Source: Streptomyces physcomitrii
Lineage (GTDB): Bacteria; Actinomycetota; Actinomycetes; Streptomycetales; Streptomycetaceae
DNA length: 64,000 bases
Direction of reading: 5' to 3'
Assembly: GCF_012273655.1 (NCBI RefSeq)
Contig: NZ_JAAWWP010000003.1
Coordinates: 1-64,000 of the forward strand
Part shown: positions 26,958-35,898 of the stretch, piece after piece
Numbering within the stretch: the first letter of the stretch is position 1
Layout of the letters: each line of letters begins with the position of its first letter
Notes under the pieces: generated by a model
Told to the model about the DNA's origin: nothing
What the model saw: only the letters and a program-made list of their open reading frames with translations
Databases searched by the model: none
Translations under genes and position numbers: made by a program

Positions 26958-27040
26958 GCGGAGACGGTAGCGGGACCGGCCCGGGAGGGGTCCCGGGCCG
27001 GTGCCGAGCCGGTGCCGGTTCCCTCCCGCGCTGGTTCCGC

Positions 27041-27985
27041 TCAGTCCGAGGCCGCGGTCAGCCCCGCCAACTCCTCCTCGGTCAGCCGGAGTTCGGTGGC
27101 CGCGAAGAGGGCAGGCAGCTGCTCGGGGACGCGGGCGCTGGCGAGCAGCGGGCCCACGGTCGGGCGGGCGGCGAGCCAGGCCAGGGCGACCGAGGCGATC
27201 TCGGCGCCGTGCGCCTCGGCGACCTTGTCGAGTTCGGCGAGCACCCGCCGGCCCCGCTCGGTCTCCAGGTGCTTGGCGGCGCCGCCGGCGCGGGCGCTGT
27301 CGACCTGCCGCCCCGGCCGGTACTTGCCGGTGAGGAAGCCCGCGGCGAGCCCGAAGTACGGGATGGTGGTGAGGCCGCCGCGTTCGGCCACGCTCTGCAG
27401 CCCGCCCTCGTAGGTGTCCCGGGAGACCAGGCTGTAGTGGGCCTGCAGGGCGACGTACCGGGCCATGCCCGCGCGGTCGGAGAAGTCCAGGGACTCCTGG
27501 AGGCGTTCGGGGCTGATGTTGGAGGCGGCGACCGCGCGGACCTTGCCCGCCCGTACCAGCTCGTCCAGGGTGCTGATGATCTCCTCGACCGGCACGTCGG
27601 GGTCGTCGAAGTGCGTGTAGAAGAGGTCGATCCGCTCGATGCGCAGGCGGCGCAGCGAGGCCTCGGCGGCGGCGCGCAGCGTCCCGGCGGCGAGGCCCAG
27701 GTGCTCGGGGTGGCGGGCCGCCTTGGTGGCGATGACCAGGTCCTCGCGGTTGCCGCGGGAGGCGAGCCAGTCGCCGAGGACGGTCTCGGACTCGCCGCCG
27801 CGGTGGCCCTCGACCCAGGCCGAGTAGGAGTCGGCGGTGTCGACGAAGGTGCCGCCGCCCGCGGCGTAGGCGTCGAGGACCGCGAAGGACTGCTTCTCGT
27901 CGGCGGTCCAGCCGAAGACATTGCCGCCGAGGGCGAGCGGGGAGACCTCGATACCGGAGTTGCCGAGGGTGAGCGGTGCGGACAT
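27041..27985 (-). CDS. Aldo/keto reductase
   Basis: A 314-residue (beta/alpha)8 NADPH-dependent oxidoreductase. The catalytic tetrad can be placed as Asp in FVDTADSY, Tyr of the same segment (about 54), Lys in VIATKAA (about 87) and His in LFYTHFDD (about 124). The coenzyme pocket motif is near LLASARVPEQL. It belongs to the broad family that reduces carbonyls or acts on sugar-like aldehydes (YakC/Tas-like); the physiological substrate is not evident. Confidence 0.9.
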   Translation of the reverse strand: MSAPLTLGNSGIEVSPLALGGNVFGWTADEKQSFAVLDAYAAGGGTFVDTADSYSAWVEGHRGGESETVLGDWLASRGNREDLVIATKAARHPEHLGLAAGTLRAAAEASLRRLRIERIDLFYTHFDDPDVPVEEIISTLDELVRAGKVRAVAASNISPERLQESLDFSDRAGMARYVALQAHYSLVSRDTYEGGLQSVAERGGLTTIPYFGLAAGFLTGKYRPGRQVDSARAGGAAKHLETERGRRVLAELDKVAEAHGAEIASVALAWLAARPTVGPLLASARVPEQLPALFAATELRLTEEELAGLTAASD

Positions 27986-28289
27986 GGAGCCGTGACCTCT
28001 TCCCGGGTACGGGCGCCGGGCCGCCTGCGGGGCAAGTGGCCGGTGTGCGCCGGTGGTTCATGGGTACGCGACCAGTGTGCGCGTGCGGGGCCGCACGCCG
28101 GACGGCGGGCCGTGTGGCGCGGGCCGGACCGTCCACCGTAGTACCCGCCCGGCCGGTGGGGCCGAAACCCGGCCGGTACAGCCGAAAAGCGGCACCCGGC
28201 GGCGCTGGCGCACCGCGGATGCCGCTACGGGAAGGGGTCGGGGTCGGGCCCGGGTCGGCCGGGGCCGGATCAGCTCTCGGCGCGGCCGG

Positions 28290-28380
28290 GCCTCAGGAGG
28301 CCCCTGCTCTCAAGGGGTTCCGGGACTCAGGAGTCCCCGGTCTTCAGGAGGTTCCGGCCCTCAGGAGGTTCCAGGCCTCA
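28290..28380. repeat. Imperfect 17-bp repeats, TCAGGAGGTTCCGGCCC type
   Basis: About five degenerate units of roughly 17 bp (CTCAGGAGGTTCCGGnC with variants) end at the stop of the M23 peptidase gene. The remainder of the 392-bp spacer (27986-28289) shows no gene. Confidence 0.7.
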
Positions 28381-29424
28381 GGGATTGATGCCCTTCGACT
28401 GGAGCCAGGACAGCGGGTCGATGCCCGTGCCGTCCGGGGTGTGGATCTCCATGTGCAGGTGGGGCCCGGTGACGTTGCCGGTGGCGCCGACGCGGCCGAT
28501 GACCTCGCCGGTGCTGACCTTCTGGCCCGCGCTGACGCTCATCGAGGACTGGTGGCAGTACCAGACCTCGGTGCCGTCCTCCAGTTCCAGGACCGTGCGG
28601 TAGCCGTAGGCGCCGGACCAGCCCGCGGACTTGACCGTGCCGGTGTGGACGGCCTTCAGCGGGGTGCCGGTCGGGGCGGCGAAGTCGAGGCCGGTGTGGT
28701 GGCCGGAGGACCACATGGAGCCGGCGTCGCCGAAGTGCGAGGTGAGGGTGTACGAGGAGGTGGGCAGCGCGAACATCTTGGCGAGCTTGGCCAGGCGCTC
28801 CTCCTCGGCCTTGCGCCTGGCCTCCTCCCGGGCCTTCTTCTTCGCCGCGGCGGCCTTCTTCTCGGCCTTCTCGCGCAGTTCGGCGGCCTCCTCGGCGGCC
28901 CGCTCGGTGGCGGCCTTCTCGGCGGTCTTCTGCGCGGCGGTGTCGGCGGCGGCCTGCTGCTGCTCGGCCTGCTGGAGGATCCGGCTGCGCAGCGACTCCC
29001 CGGCGTCCTCGGAGGCGCTCTGCCCGGCGGCGCTCAGCGGGGCCGCGGCCTCGGCGGAGTCCTCGCCGGAGCCCGCGACCAGTTCGCCGACGCCCGGCAG
29101 GGACTTGGCCTCGGGCAGCGAGGCGGTGACGGCGGAGACATCGGGTACGGAGATCCGGACCGGCGGCTTGCCGCCCTGGGCGGTCGCCATGCCCCCGGCG
29201 CCGACCGCGGCGATGACGCCGACGCCGAGCACGGTGGAGCTGCGGGCGAGGCCGCCGCGCTGCTTGATGACGCGGTGTCTGCCGCGCACCGGGCGGACCG
29301 ACTCCGCCGTGGGATTCCACTCTCCGAGCGGCTCTTCGAGAGGGTCTCCGAAGGGCTGCCCGAAGGAGGACTCTTCGTCACCGGGCACATAAGTGACGCG
29401 TGTAGCGGGGCCGTTGGACGCCAC
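28378..29424 (-). CDS. Secreted M23 peptidase (LytM-type cell-wall hydrolase), riboswitch controlled
   Basis: A 348-residue protein. After a 70-residue charged N-terminus there is a membrane span (VLGVGVIAAVGAGGMATA, about 65-82). Next comes a long Ala/Glu/Lys coiled coil (about 150-230), then the M23 domain with zinc ligands HHTGLD (about 263-268) and HLHME (about 322-326). These enzymes cut peptide cross-links in peptidoglycan. The start is set at GTG 29424: AAGGAG lies upstream, and the longer frame to 29529 would run into a c-di-AMP riboswitch. Both the enzyme class and the riboswitch match known control of Streptomyces cell-wall hydrolases by c-di-AMP. Confidence 0.9.
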   Translation of the reverse strand: MASNGPATRVTYVPGDEESSFGQPFGDPLEEPLGEWNPTAESVRPVRGRHRVIKQRGGLARSSTVLGVGVIAAVGAGGMATAQGGKPPVRISVPDVSAVTASLPEAKSLPGVGELVAGSGEDSAEAAAPLSAAGQSASEDAGESLRSRILQQAEQQQAAADTAAQKTAEKAATERAAEEAAELREKAEKKAAAAKKKAREEARRKAEEERLAKLAKMFALPTSSYTLTSHFGDAGSMWSSGHHTGLDFAAPTGTPLKAVHTGTVKSAGWSGAYGYRTVLELEDGTEVWYCHQSSMSVSAGQKVSTGEVIGRVGATGNVTGPHLHMEIHTPDGTGIDPLSWLQSKGINP

Positions 29425-29444
29425 GGAGGCGTACTCCTTTCCTT

Positions 29445-29580
29445 CCTTCTCGCCTACCGGGTTAGCTGACGGGTTCGGAGCAGGAAGGTCTCCTACCGCC
29501 GCCTCTCGAAGAAGAGGCGGCCGATTCACCCCAAGAAGTGGTTCCCCGGCTCCCTTGCGGGATTAGGCGCGTGCGCGCGG
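29445..29580 (-). ncRNA. c-di-AMP riboswitch (ydaO/yuaA type)
   Basis: Read on the minus strand the leader has the conserved ydaO blocks in order: CCGCAAGGGAGCCGGGGAAC (29541-29560), GGGGTGAATC (29522-29531), a variable hairpin CCGCCTC/GAGGCGG (29502-29520), GTAGGAGACCTTCC (29482-29495) and ACCCGTCAGCTAACCCGGTAG (29453-29473). It ends about 20 nt before the start codon of the M23 peptidase. In this class c-di-AMP binding reduces expression of the downstream gene. A candidate promoter is TTGGAA-18-TAACGT (29625-29654). Confidence 0.93.
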
Positions 29581-29763
29581 AGCCGTCGGGTGTGACGGCT
29601 GTGACGACCGCGCTGCGTTATCGAACGTTAATAGACCCGGGCCCGGTATTCCAAGGTTTCCCGGCGATCCTTGACCGGCTCCGGGCGGGACGATAGGGAC
29701 ATCGGGGGCCGCAGCGGGGCGAGTTGACCCCCGGGGAGCCGTCTTCCTCACATCCCCGCAATG

Positions 29764-29778
29764 CTGACGGTGCGTCAG
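29764..29778. promoter_or_regulatory. Perfect palindrome CTGACG-GTG-CGTCAG
   Basis: A 6+3+6 perfect dyad of the shape bound by many TetR-family proteins. It lies between two minus-strand genes, about 340 bp upstream of the M23 start and past the stop of the phosphatase gene, so what it regulates is unclear. Confidence 0.45.
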
Positions 29779-29842
29779 TTGTCATCCCAGGGGCGTCGGC
29801 CGCTCACCTACCGTGACCCTCGGGGCGGTCCCGCCGGGCCAC

Positions 29843-31093
29843 TCAGCCTTCGGAGGCGCCCGTTCCGCCCTGCCCGTCCGCCACCCCGTTGTCCGCGGCC
29901 GGACGGCGCACCGCGAGCAGCGCCATGTCGTCCCGCGCCCCGCCGCCGGTGTACGCCCTGACCTCCTCCACGAGCAGGGTCAGCAGGGCGCTCGGCGCCG
30001 GGAAGACCCGGCCCCGCAGGCGGGCCACCGGATCGTAGAAGACCCCCTGGGCGTCCCGGGCCTCGGAGAGTCCGTCGGTGTGGAAGAGGAGGGTGGCGCC
30101 GAGCGGGAACTCCGCCTCGTCCGTGCGGTCCGGTTCGGTGCTCAGCTCGGCGAGGCCGAGGGGCAGCGCGGCCCGGCTCGCCGAGAGCACCCGCAGGCCG
30201 CCCTCGGCGTCGAGCAGCAGCGGCCCCGGGTGCCCGCGGTTGAGCAGCCGTACGGTCCGGCCCCCGTGCACCACCTCGGCGAGCACCGCGGTGGTGAAGG
30301 CCTCGAAGTCCTCGGTGCCGCGCCGCAGTCCGGCCTCCCGGGCGAGCGCGTGGTCCAGCCGCCGGGCCACCGCCTCCAGGGTCACCTCCTGCTCGGCCGC
30401 CTCCCGGAAGGTGCCGATGAGCACGGCGACCGTGGAGACCGCGCCCATCCCCTTGCCGCGCACATCGCCGACGATCATGCGGATCCCGTACGGGGTGTCC
30501 TGCACGGTGTAGAGGTCGCCGCCGATGAACGCCCCGGCCTGCGCCGCCTCGTAGCGCACCGCGATCTGCAGACCGGCGAAGCGGTCGGGCGGTTCGGGCA
30601 GCACGGCGCGCTGGGCGGCCTCGGCGATCTCGCGGGCGGAGGCGAGCTGGTCCCCGCTGCGGCGCACCACCCGGTTCATCAGCAGCGCGAGGAGGGAGAC
30701 CGTGACCACGGTGATCGCCTCGGTGGTGCCCTCGACCTCGTCGAGGTCCGAGTCCTGCACGCGCAGCAGGAAGACCGCGAGGGTGGCGAAGGCGCCGGTG
30801 AGCGCGACCCCGCGGGCGGTGTAGACGGGCGCGGTGAGCAGCGGGGCCGCGGTGAACATCGGCAGGGCCGTGTAGAGGGAGGGGGTGGCCGCGTCGTAGT
30901 AGATGCCGAAGACGATGAGGAGCACCGGCAGGACGAGGAAGAAGGTCCGGGACAGCGAGCGGCGCTGCGGGCGCAGCGAGGGGTCGGCGTTCGCCCCGTT
31001 CAGCGACAGCGCGGCCCCGTCCGGCACGGCCCCCGCCGCCTTCGGGCGTGCGGGGCGGTGCGCCCCGCCGGGCTCGCCTCGGCTCCCCACCAC
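29843..31093 (-). CDS. Membrane PP2C (SpoIIE/RsbU-type) phosphatase
   Basis: A 416-residue protein. The cytoplasmic N-terminus is followed by about three to four membrane spans (about residues 50-140), then a short coil (GDQLASAREIAEAAQRA). A SpoIIE-type PP2C domain covers about 165-395, with FIGGDLY, VGDVRGKGM and ARDDMALLAV as metal-site segments. It should dephosphorylate a serine of an anti-anti-sigma protein on receiving a membrane signal. No kinase domain follows, unlike the protein at 2778. The start is GTG 31093 with GGGAG just upstream. It is separated from the M23 leader by about 150 bp. Confidence 0.9.
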   Translation of the reverse strand: MVGSRGEPGGAHRPARPKAAGAVPDGAALSLNGANADPSLRPQRRSLSRTFFLVLPVLLIVFGIYYDAATPSLYTALPMFTAAPLLTAPVYTARGVALTGAFATLAVFLLRVQDSDLDEVEGTTEAITVVTVSLLALLMNRVVRRSGDQLASAREIAEAAQRAVLPEPPDRFAGLQIAVRYEAAQAGAFIGGDLYTVQDTPYGIRMIVGDVRGKGMGAVSTVAVLIGTFREAAEQEVTLEAVARRLDHALAREAGLRRGTEDFEAFTTAVLAEVVHGGRTVRLLNRGHPGPLLLDAEGGLRVLSASRAALPLGLAELSTEPDRTDEAEFPLGATLLFHTDGLSEARDAQGVFYDPVARLRGRVFPAPSALLTLLVEEVRAYTGGGARDDMALLAVRRPAADNGVADGQGGTGASEG

Positions 31094-31230
31094 TGGACTC
31101 CCATGGATTCGGACGGCACTCCTGCTCAGCCTTTCCCCTGCGGCCCGCGCGGTCGACCGGGCGGAGCCGTGCGGGTGAGGGCCGCACCGCGGCTACGGGA
31201 CGGGCGGCAGGAGAGAAGGAGAGAAACACC

Positions 31231-31264
31231 GGAGGCCGGAATCCGATCAGGGATTCCGGCCTCC
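31231..31264. terminator. Strong hairpin terminator after tRNA-Met
   Basis: A perfect 14-bp stem (31231-31244 with 31251-31264) with a GATCAG loop lies 10 bp past the tRNA 3' end. In the direction of tRNA transcription it is followed by a T-rich stretch (GGTGTTTCTCTCC). It may work in both directions. Confidence 0.85.
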
Positions 31265-31273
31265 GGCCTTGAG

Positions 31274-31347
31274 TAGCGGGGACAGGATTTGAACCTGCGA
31301 CCTCTGGGTTATGAGCCCAGCGAGCTACCGAGCTGCTCCACCCCGCG
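31274..31347 (-). tRNA. Initiator tRNA-fMet (CAT)
   Basis: A 74-nt cloverleaf on the minus strand with anticodon CAT. Two marks of an initiator tRNA are visible: the 1-72 pair of the acceptor stem (CGCGGGG/CCCCGCT) is mismatched, and the anticodon stem ends in three G-C pairs (GGGCTCATAACCC). CCA is not encoded. A 14-bp hairpin terminator follows. Confidence 0.96.
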
Positions 31348-31419
31348 TCGGTGAAATGAAGTCTACGCCATCCGCGGGGGTGCCTCGCACCATTTTCCCG
31401 CCGGGGCCGCCCGGGCCCG

Positions 31420-32631
31420 TCAGCCCGCCGGATTTCCGGCCTGGGTCAGGGTCTCCCAGGCCACGAAGAGGTCGTCGGTCCCGGCGGGCCTGGTGCGGCG
31501 GAGGAGGCGGTCGGCCTGGGGGAGCTTCAGATGGAGGCGGTTCTCCAGGTGGTTGACCAGGACCTCCAGATCGGGGCCCAGGGTGCGCCGGACCTTTCCG
31601 CCGCAGAGCCAGGCCGGGGCCGGGGCGCCGTTCTGGTAGCGCGCGTGGAACTCGACGGCGGCGCGCAGCCGCTCCCGGTGCGGGCCGTAGAGGTCGACGC
31701 CCTGGTGCCAGGCGGTCTCGGCGATGTGCGCGGTGGCGGCGAGCGCATACCCGGCGTGCTGGAAGTTGCGGCAGCTCTCCTGGGCGAGGCCGTCCCGGAA
31801 GACCCGCTGCCCGAACCAGTACGTACGGATCGCCTCGGCGCCGCGGACCCGGCTGCCGGGCGGGGTCCTCGGCAGCGGCCCGTCGGAGCGCAGATAGAAG
31901 TAGGCGGGGACCCGGGCCCGGAAGCGGTCCAGGGCGCGCCGGAACCCGGCGTGGTCGTCGAGGAAGACGGCGATGCCGAGGGCCGCGTCGGTCATCGCCA
32001 GGTCCCAGTTGCCGTTGAAGTCGGCGACCTCGGCGGTGACCGCGGGCCGGTAGGCGCCGCGCAGCATGGTGCCGAACCGGCGGACCGAGGCCCGCGGCCA
32101 GCCGGAGCCCGGAGCGCGCAGCACCTCGCCCGCGCGGGCCCAGGTGGCGCCCGCCCAGGCGGCCTGGAGTCCGGCGTTGCCCTCGGTGTGCCGCCGGACC
32201 TTCGCCGACCAGGCGTCCATGATCCGGGCGGCCGCGGCGGCGTGCGCGCGCTCCCCGGTGACGTACCAGAGCAGCGCCTGCGTATAGGCGGCGATCGCGT
32301 CCTCGCGTTCCTCGACGCAGCCGCGGCCGGGGCGGGTGTCCGGCGGGCAGGCCACCGTCGCGTAGGGGCGGGGCCGGTGGCCGAGGTCGCCGTAGCGGCT
32401 GTCGCGCATGGCGAGGAAGGCGCCGAGCCAGGGCTGCTCGCCGTGCTCCACATGGCGGCGTACGGCGTCGAGTTGCTCCCCGCTCACCAGCGCGCCCGGG
32501 TGCCGGAACTCCCGGCCGGGGGCGGCGCGCGGCCGGGGCGCGGCGCGGCCCTGGCTCCCGCAGGCCGAGGCGAGCAGGACGAGCAGGGGCGCCAGCAGGG
32601 CCGCGAGCGCGCGGTGCGCGAGGGGGCGCAT
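31420..32631 (-). CDS. Alginate-lyase-family secreted lipoprotein
   Basis: A 403-residue protein with a lipoprotein signal (LVLLASAC, Cys at about residue 24). The mature part is helical and resembles the alginate lyase (alpha/alpha toroid) family: NGNWDLAMTDAALGIAVFL and a later SCRNFQHAGYALAATAHIAETAWHQG segment carry typical conserved Asn, His and Trp positions. The usual activity is cleavage of uronic-acid polysaccharides; the actual substrate here is unknown. The ATG at 32631 has GGAGG six bases upstream, so the longer frame is rejected. It is divergent from the lipase at 33161. Confidence 0.85.
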   Translation of the reverse strand: MRPLAHRALAALLAPLLVLLASACGSQGRAAPRPRAAPGREFRHPGALVSGEQLDAVRRHVEHGEQPWLGAFLAMRDSRYGDLGHRPRPYATVACPPDTRPGRGCVEEREDAIAAYTQALLWYVTGERAHAAAAARIMDAWSAKVRRHTEGNAGLQAAWAGATWARAGEVLRAPGSGWPRASVRRFGTMLRGAYRPAVTAEVADFNGNWDLAMTDAALGIAVFLDDHAGFRRALDRFRARVPAYFYLRSDGPLPRTPPGSRVRGAEAIRTYWFGQRVFRDGLAQESCRNFQHAGYALAATAHIAETAWHQGVDLYGPHRERLRAAVEFHARYQNGAPAPAWLCGGKVRRTLGPDLEVLVNHLENRLHLKLPQADRLLRRTRPAGTDDLFVAWETLTQAGNPAG

Positions 32632-33160
32632 GTCCACCTCCGGGGGTCGGCTTCCAGCAGCCTGACCCCTCGGCCGCCCGGTCCGCCTGATCTGTTGCGC
32701 TGCCCGGGGCCCGGGAAAAGCGCAGGTCATGGGCGCGCAAAGGGCTCTTTACCGGTACGTGGCGCTTCCCGGAGGCGCGGGCCGGTGCCGGTGCACGCCC
32801 CGTGTGAACGCCGCACCCGGACCGCATGGCGCACGCACACTTCCGCGCGCCCCCGAACGCGCCTGCACTGGACGGACACCGGGCGGGACCGACGGACCCG
32901 CCCGGAAGGGGACCGCCGGCCACCCCCCTGCCCCGGCCGGCGGCCCCCGGAAGGAGCACCCGGATCCGGCGGCGGGTGCCGGGCGCGGGTTTTGGTGACG
33001 CGTCACAACGGGGGCCCGAAACTCTGGTCGCCGCTACAAAGCGCTCCGCCCCCGTCCTCGCTCATGCTGAGCGTCAACCGAGCGCCAACGGGGGTGCGCG
33101 TCGTGCGGGACGTCCACGACGGTCCGCCCGCTGGCGGAGTCCGCGACCGAAGGACCGTCC
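32632..33160. promoter_or_regulatory. Divergent intergenic region with palindrome GTGACGCGTCAC
   Basis: 529 bp between the alginate-lyase-like gene and the lipase gene. The perfect 12-bp palindrome at 32995-33006 lies 155 bp before the lipase start and may be an operator. No gene was seen. Confidence 0.4.
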
Positions 33161-34111
33161 ATGAGCCGCTTCACCCCGCTCGGGGCCCGTCTGGCGGCAG
33201 CCGGCGCGGCCCTCGCCGTGACCTGCGCCCTGACCGCCGGTACCGCCCAGGCCACCGAGGACCGCGAGACCTACCCCGTCGGGGGCGTCGGGACCGCGCT
33301 GAAGAACTACGCCCTCAGCCCCGACAAGGTGGCCGGCGCCAACGACTGGAACTGCAAGCCGAGCGGGGAGCACCGCAAGCCGGTGGTCCTGGTGCACGGC
33401 ACCTTCTTCAACTCCGGCGCCAACTGGGTCGCCCTCTCCCCGATGCTGGCCAACGCGGGCTACTGCGTCTTCACCTTCAACTACGGCATGCACCCGCTGC
33501 TCTCGCTGAACCGGGTCGGCGGCCTGAAGAGCGTCGCGAGCTCCGGCGAGCAGATGAAGGCCTTCGTGGACAAGGTCCTGAAGGCCACCGGCGCCCAGGA
33601 GGTCGACGTGGTCGGCCACTCGCAGGGCGGTCTGGTCGCCAACTACTACCTCAAGCGCCTCGGCGGCGCCGACAAGGTCGACGTCAACATCGGCCTGGCC
33701 CCGAGCAACCACGGCACCACGCTCAGCGGCCTGACCACCCTCGCCGAGAAGCTGCATCTGCTCGGCTTCGTCAACGGCCTCTTCGACTTCGCCGGCACCC
33801 AGGGCGTCAAGGACCAGATCGTCGACTCCGACTTCCAGCGGGAGCTGTTCGCCGACGGCGACACCGTGCCCGGGGTGCGCTATGTCGTCGTCGCCACCAC
33901 CAAGGACTGGGTGGTCACCCCGTACAAGAACGCCTTCCTGCAGGGGGCGGGGGTGGAGAACATCACGCTCCAGGACCAGTGCCCCGACGACCCGGCCTCG
34001 CACATCGGGCTGTTCAACGACAGCCCGACCCTGCAGAACGTGCTGAACGAACTCGGCCCGGACGTCCCGGACTTCAAGCCCGAGTGCAAGGACTACGGCC
34101 TGGTGCTCTGA
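33161..34111 (+). CDS. Secreted triacylglycerol lipase / alpha-beta hydrolase
   Basis: A 316-residue protein with a classical signal peptide (about 1-32, ending TAQA-T). The mature enzyme has an oxyanion-hole VLVHGTFFNSGANW (about 75-88), nucleophile GHSQGG (about 151-156), a likely acidic residue in TTKDWVVTP and a His in ASHIGLFN (about 286). Four Cys residues could form two disulphides. This is the actinobacterial lipase class 2 pattern. It acts outside the cell on esters or triglycerides. Confidence 0.9.
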   Translation: MSRFTPLGARLAAAGAALAVTCALTAGTAQATEDRETYPVGGVGTALKNYALSPDKVAGANDWNCKPSGEHRKPVVLVHGTFFNSGANWVALSPMLANAGYCVFTFNYGMHPLLSLNRVGGLKSVASSGEQMKAFVDKVLKATGAQEVDVVGHSQGGLVANYYLKRLGGADKVDVNIGLAPSNHGTTLSGLTTLAEKLHLLGFVNGLFDFAGTQGVKDQIVDSDFQRELFADGDTVPGVRYVVVATTKDWVVTPYKNAFLQGAGVENITLQDQCPDDPASHIGLFNDSPTLQNVLNELGPDVPDFKPECKDYGLVL

Positions 34112-34358
34112 CCCGGCCGAAGGCGCCCGCCGCCCCGGTTCCCCGTGCGGGGGCCGGGGCCGCGGCATGCGGGGGCAGGGCACGGCTCCGGCCACAGAAG
34201 AAACCTTTCGGGGCGGATCTCGTGCGAACCGCCCCGCGGCGGCCCGGGTCTCGCATCCTTGATCCAGGGGGCGCGCGTCGGTGCGGGCGCCCCGGTACGG
34301 ACGCCGGCGCAGGACCGGCGGGAACGGCGAGAACCGGCAAGCGGTGGAGGGCGAGTAG

Positions 34359-35522
34359 ATGAGCCAGTTCGGCGACTACCAGCAGGAGATCTATCTGAAC
34401 GGACTCGGCGGCCTGGTGCCGAAGTACCCGTTCACCCACGAGGAGCTGGAGTCCGCCGCCCGGGCCGCGCTGCCGCCCTCGGTCTGGTCGTACGTGGCGG
34501 GCGGCGCCGGGGACGAGCACACCCAGCGCGCCAACGCGGCGGCCTTCACCCGCTGGGGCCTGGTGCCGCGGATGTTCGTCGGGGCCGCCCGGCGCGACCT
34601 CTCCGTCGACCTGTTCGGGATGCGGCTGCGCTCCCCGCTGTTCATGGCGCCGATCGGGGTGCTCGGCCTGTGCGCGCAGGACGGCCACGGCGATCTGGCG
34701 GCCGCCCGGGCGGCGGAGCTGACCGGGGTGCCGATGGTCGCCTCCACGCTGTCGGTGGACCCGCTGGAGGCGGTGGCCGCCGAGTTCGAGGAGACCCCCG
34801 GCTTCTTCCAGCTGTACACGCCCACCGACAAGGACCTCGCGGAGAACCTGGTCCGCCGGGCCGAACTGGCCGGATACCGCGGCATCGTGGTCACCCTCGA
34901 CACCTGGGTCACCGGCTGGCGCCCGCGCGACCTGGCCACCGCCAACTTCCCCCAGCTGCGCGGCCACTGCCTCGCCAACTACTTCGGCGACCCGGTCTTC
35001 CGCGCCCTCCTCGACCGCACCCCCGAGGAGGACCCGGGCGCCGCGGTCCTGCTCTGGACCCAGCTCTTCGGCAACCCGCTGACCTGGGACGACATCCCCT
35101 GGCTGCGCTCGCTGACCGCGCTGCCGCTGATCGTGAAGGGACTCGGCCACCCCGAGGACGTACGCCGCGCCAAGGACCTCGGCGTCGACGGCGTCTACTG
35201 CTCCAACCACGGCGGCCGCCAGGCCAACGGCGGGCTGCCCGCCCTGGACATGCTGCCCGGGGTGGTGGAGGCCGCGGGCGAGACCCCGGTGCTCTTCGAC
35301 TCCGGGGTGCGCAGCGGCAGCGACGCGGTGAAGGCCCTCGCGCTGGGCGCCACCGCCGTGGGCATCGGCCGCCCCTGCGCCTACGGTCTCGCCCTCGGCG
35401 GCACCGAGGGCCTGGTGCACGTGCTGCGCTCGCTGCTCGCCGAGGCCGACCTGCTGATGGCGGTGGACGGCTACCCGAGCCTGGCCGACCTGACGCCGGA
35501 GGCACTGCGGCGGGTGGGCTGA
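34359..35522 (+). CDS. FMN-dependent alpha-hydroxy-acid oxidase (lactate 2-monooxygenase-like)
   Basis: A 387-residue TIM-barrel flavoenzyme. It has the N-terminal [18 protein letters not shown]-phosphate-binding [16 protein letters not shown] (about 315-330) and the active-site SNHGGRQ (about 284-290) whose His abstracts the substrate proton. The N-terminal [11 protein letters not shown] and overall spacing resemble lactate 2-monooxygenase more than glycolate oxidase. Either product, acetate plus CO2 or pyruvate plus H2O2, is possible. GGAGG lies about 10 bases before the ATG. Convergent with the PucR gene. Confidence 0.88.
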   Translation: MSQFGDYQQEIYLNGLGGLVPKYPFTHEELESAARAALPPSVWSYVAGGAGDEHTQRANAAAFTRWGLVPRMFVGAARRDLSVDLFGMRLRSPLFMAPIGVLGLCAQDGHGDLAAARAAELTGVPMVASTLSVDPLEAVAAEFEETPGFFQLYTPTDKDLAENLVRRAELAGYRGIVVTLDTWVTGWRPRDLATANFPQLRGHCLANYFGDPVFRALLDRTPEEDPGAAVLLWTQLFGNPLTWDDIPWLRSLTALPLIVKGLGHPEDVRRAKDLGVDGVYCSNHGGRQANGGLPALDMLPGVVEAAGETPVLFDSGVRSGSDAVKALALGATAVGIGRPCAYGLALGGTEGLVHVLRSLLAEADLLMAVDGYPSLADLTPEALRRVG

Positions 35523-35898
35523 ACCGGGGCAGGGGGCGGCCGGGGCCCGTGCGTCCCGATCTGTCACGCGGATGACAAACGGCACCCGGTATTTCTTGCT
35601 CCGCTGACAAGCCCCGTCCCCCGGCCGCTCCCCATCCTGGTACGGCACCGCACGGCCGCCGGCGCCGGGCCGGAAGGCGCCCCGGGCCCCTGGACGAGGC
35701 CACCCGGACCGCTCTTCGGCAGCACTCTCCCTCCTCCGGGCCCGGCGGCAGCCTGAGCCGCACGCCCGGGGCCCGCCCGCCGGGTCCCGGGTCCACGAAG
35801 GAGAGCGCGATGCCATGTCCGCACCGCTGAGGGCCCGGGCGGGAACCGCCGGCCGCTTTCCGCGCGGCCCCCTTCGCCCGGCCGTGCCGCCGTGCCGC
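35523..35898. other. Convergent spacer with an unexplained ribosome-binding site
   Basis: 376 bp between the hydroxy-acid oxidase and pucR. An A/T-richer patch (35555-35620) and a strong AAGGAG at about 35799-35804 precede ATG codons at 35810 and 35815 on the + strand. The 35810 frame stops after six codons; the 35815 frame runs antisense into the PucR gene. No homologous product was recognised. Confidence 0.4.

Noticed and set aside
29425..29529. An upstream start (29529) for the M23 peptidase
   Set aside because: It lies within conserved elements of the c-di-AMP riboswitch; GTG 29424 has a ribosome site.
31274..31347. Elongator tRNA-Met or tRNA-Ile2
   Set aside because: The 1-72 mismatch and the three G-C pairs at the base of the anticodon loop identify the initiator.
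32995..33006. CRP-type binding site
   Set aside because: The half-sites GTG/CAC are 6 bp apart rather than having the longer spacing of the CRP motif, so only a generic palindrome is reported.
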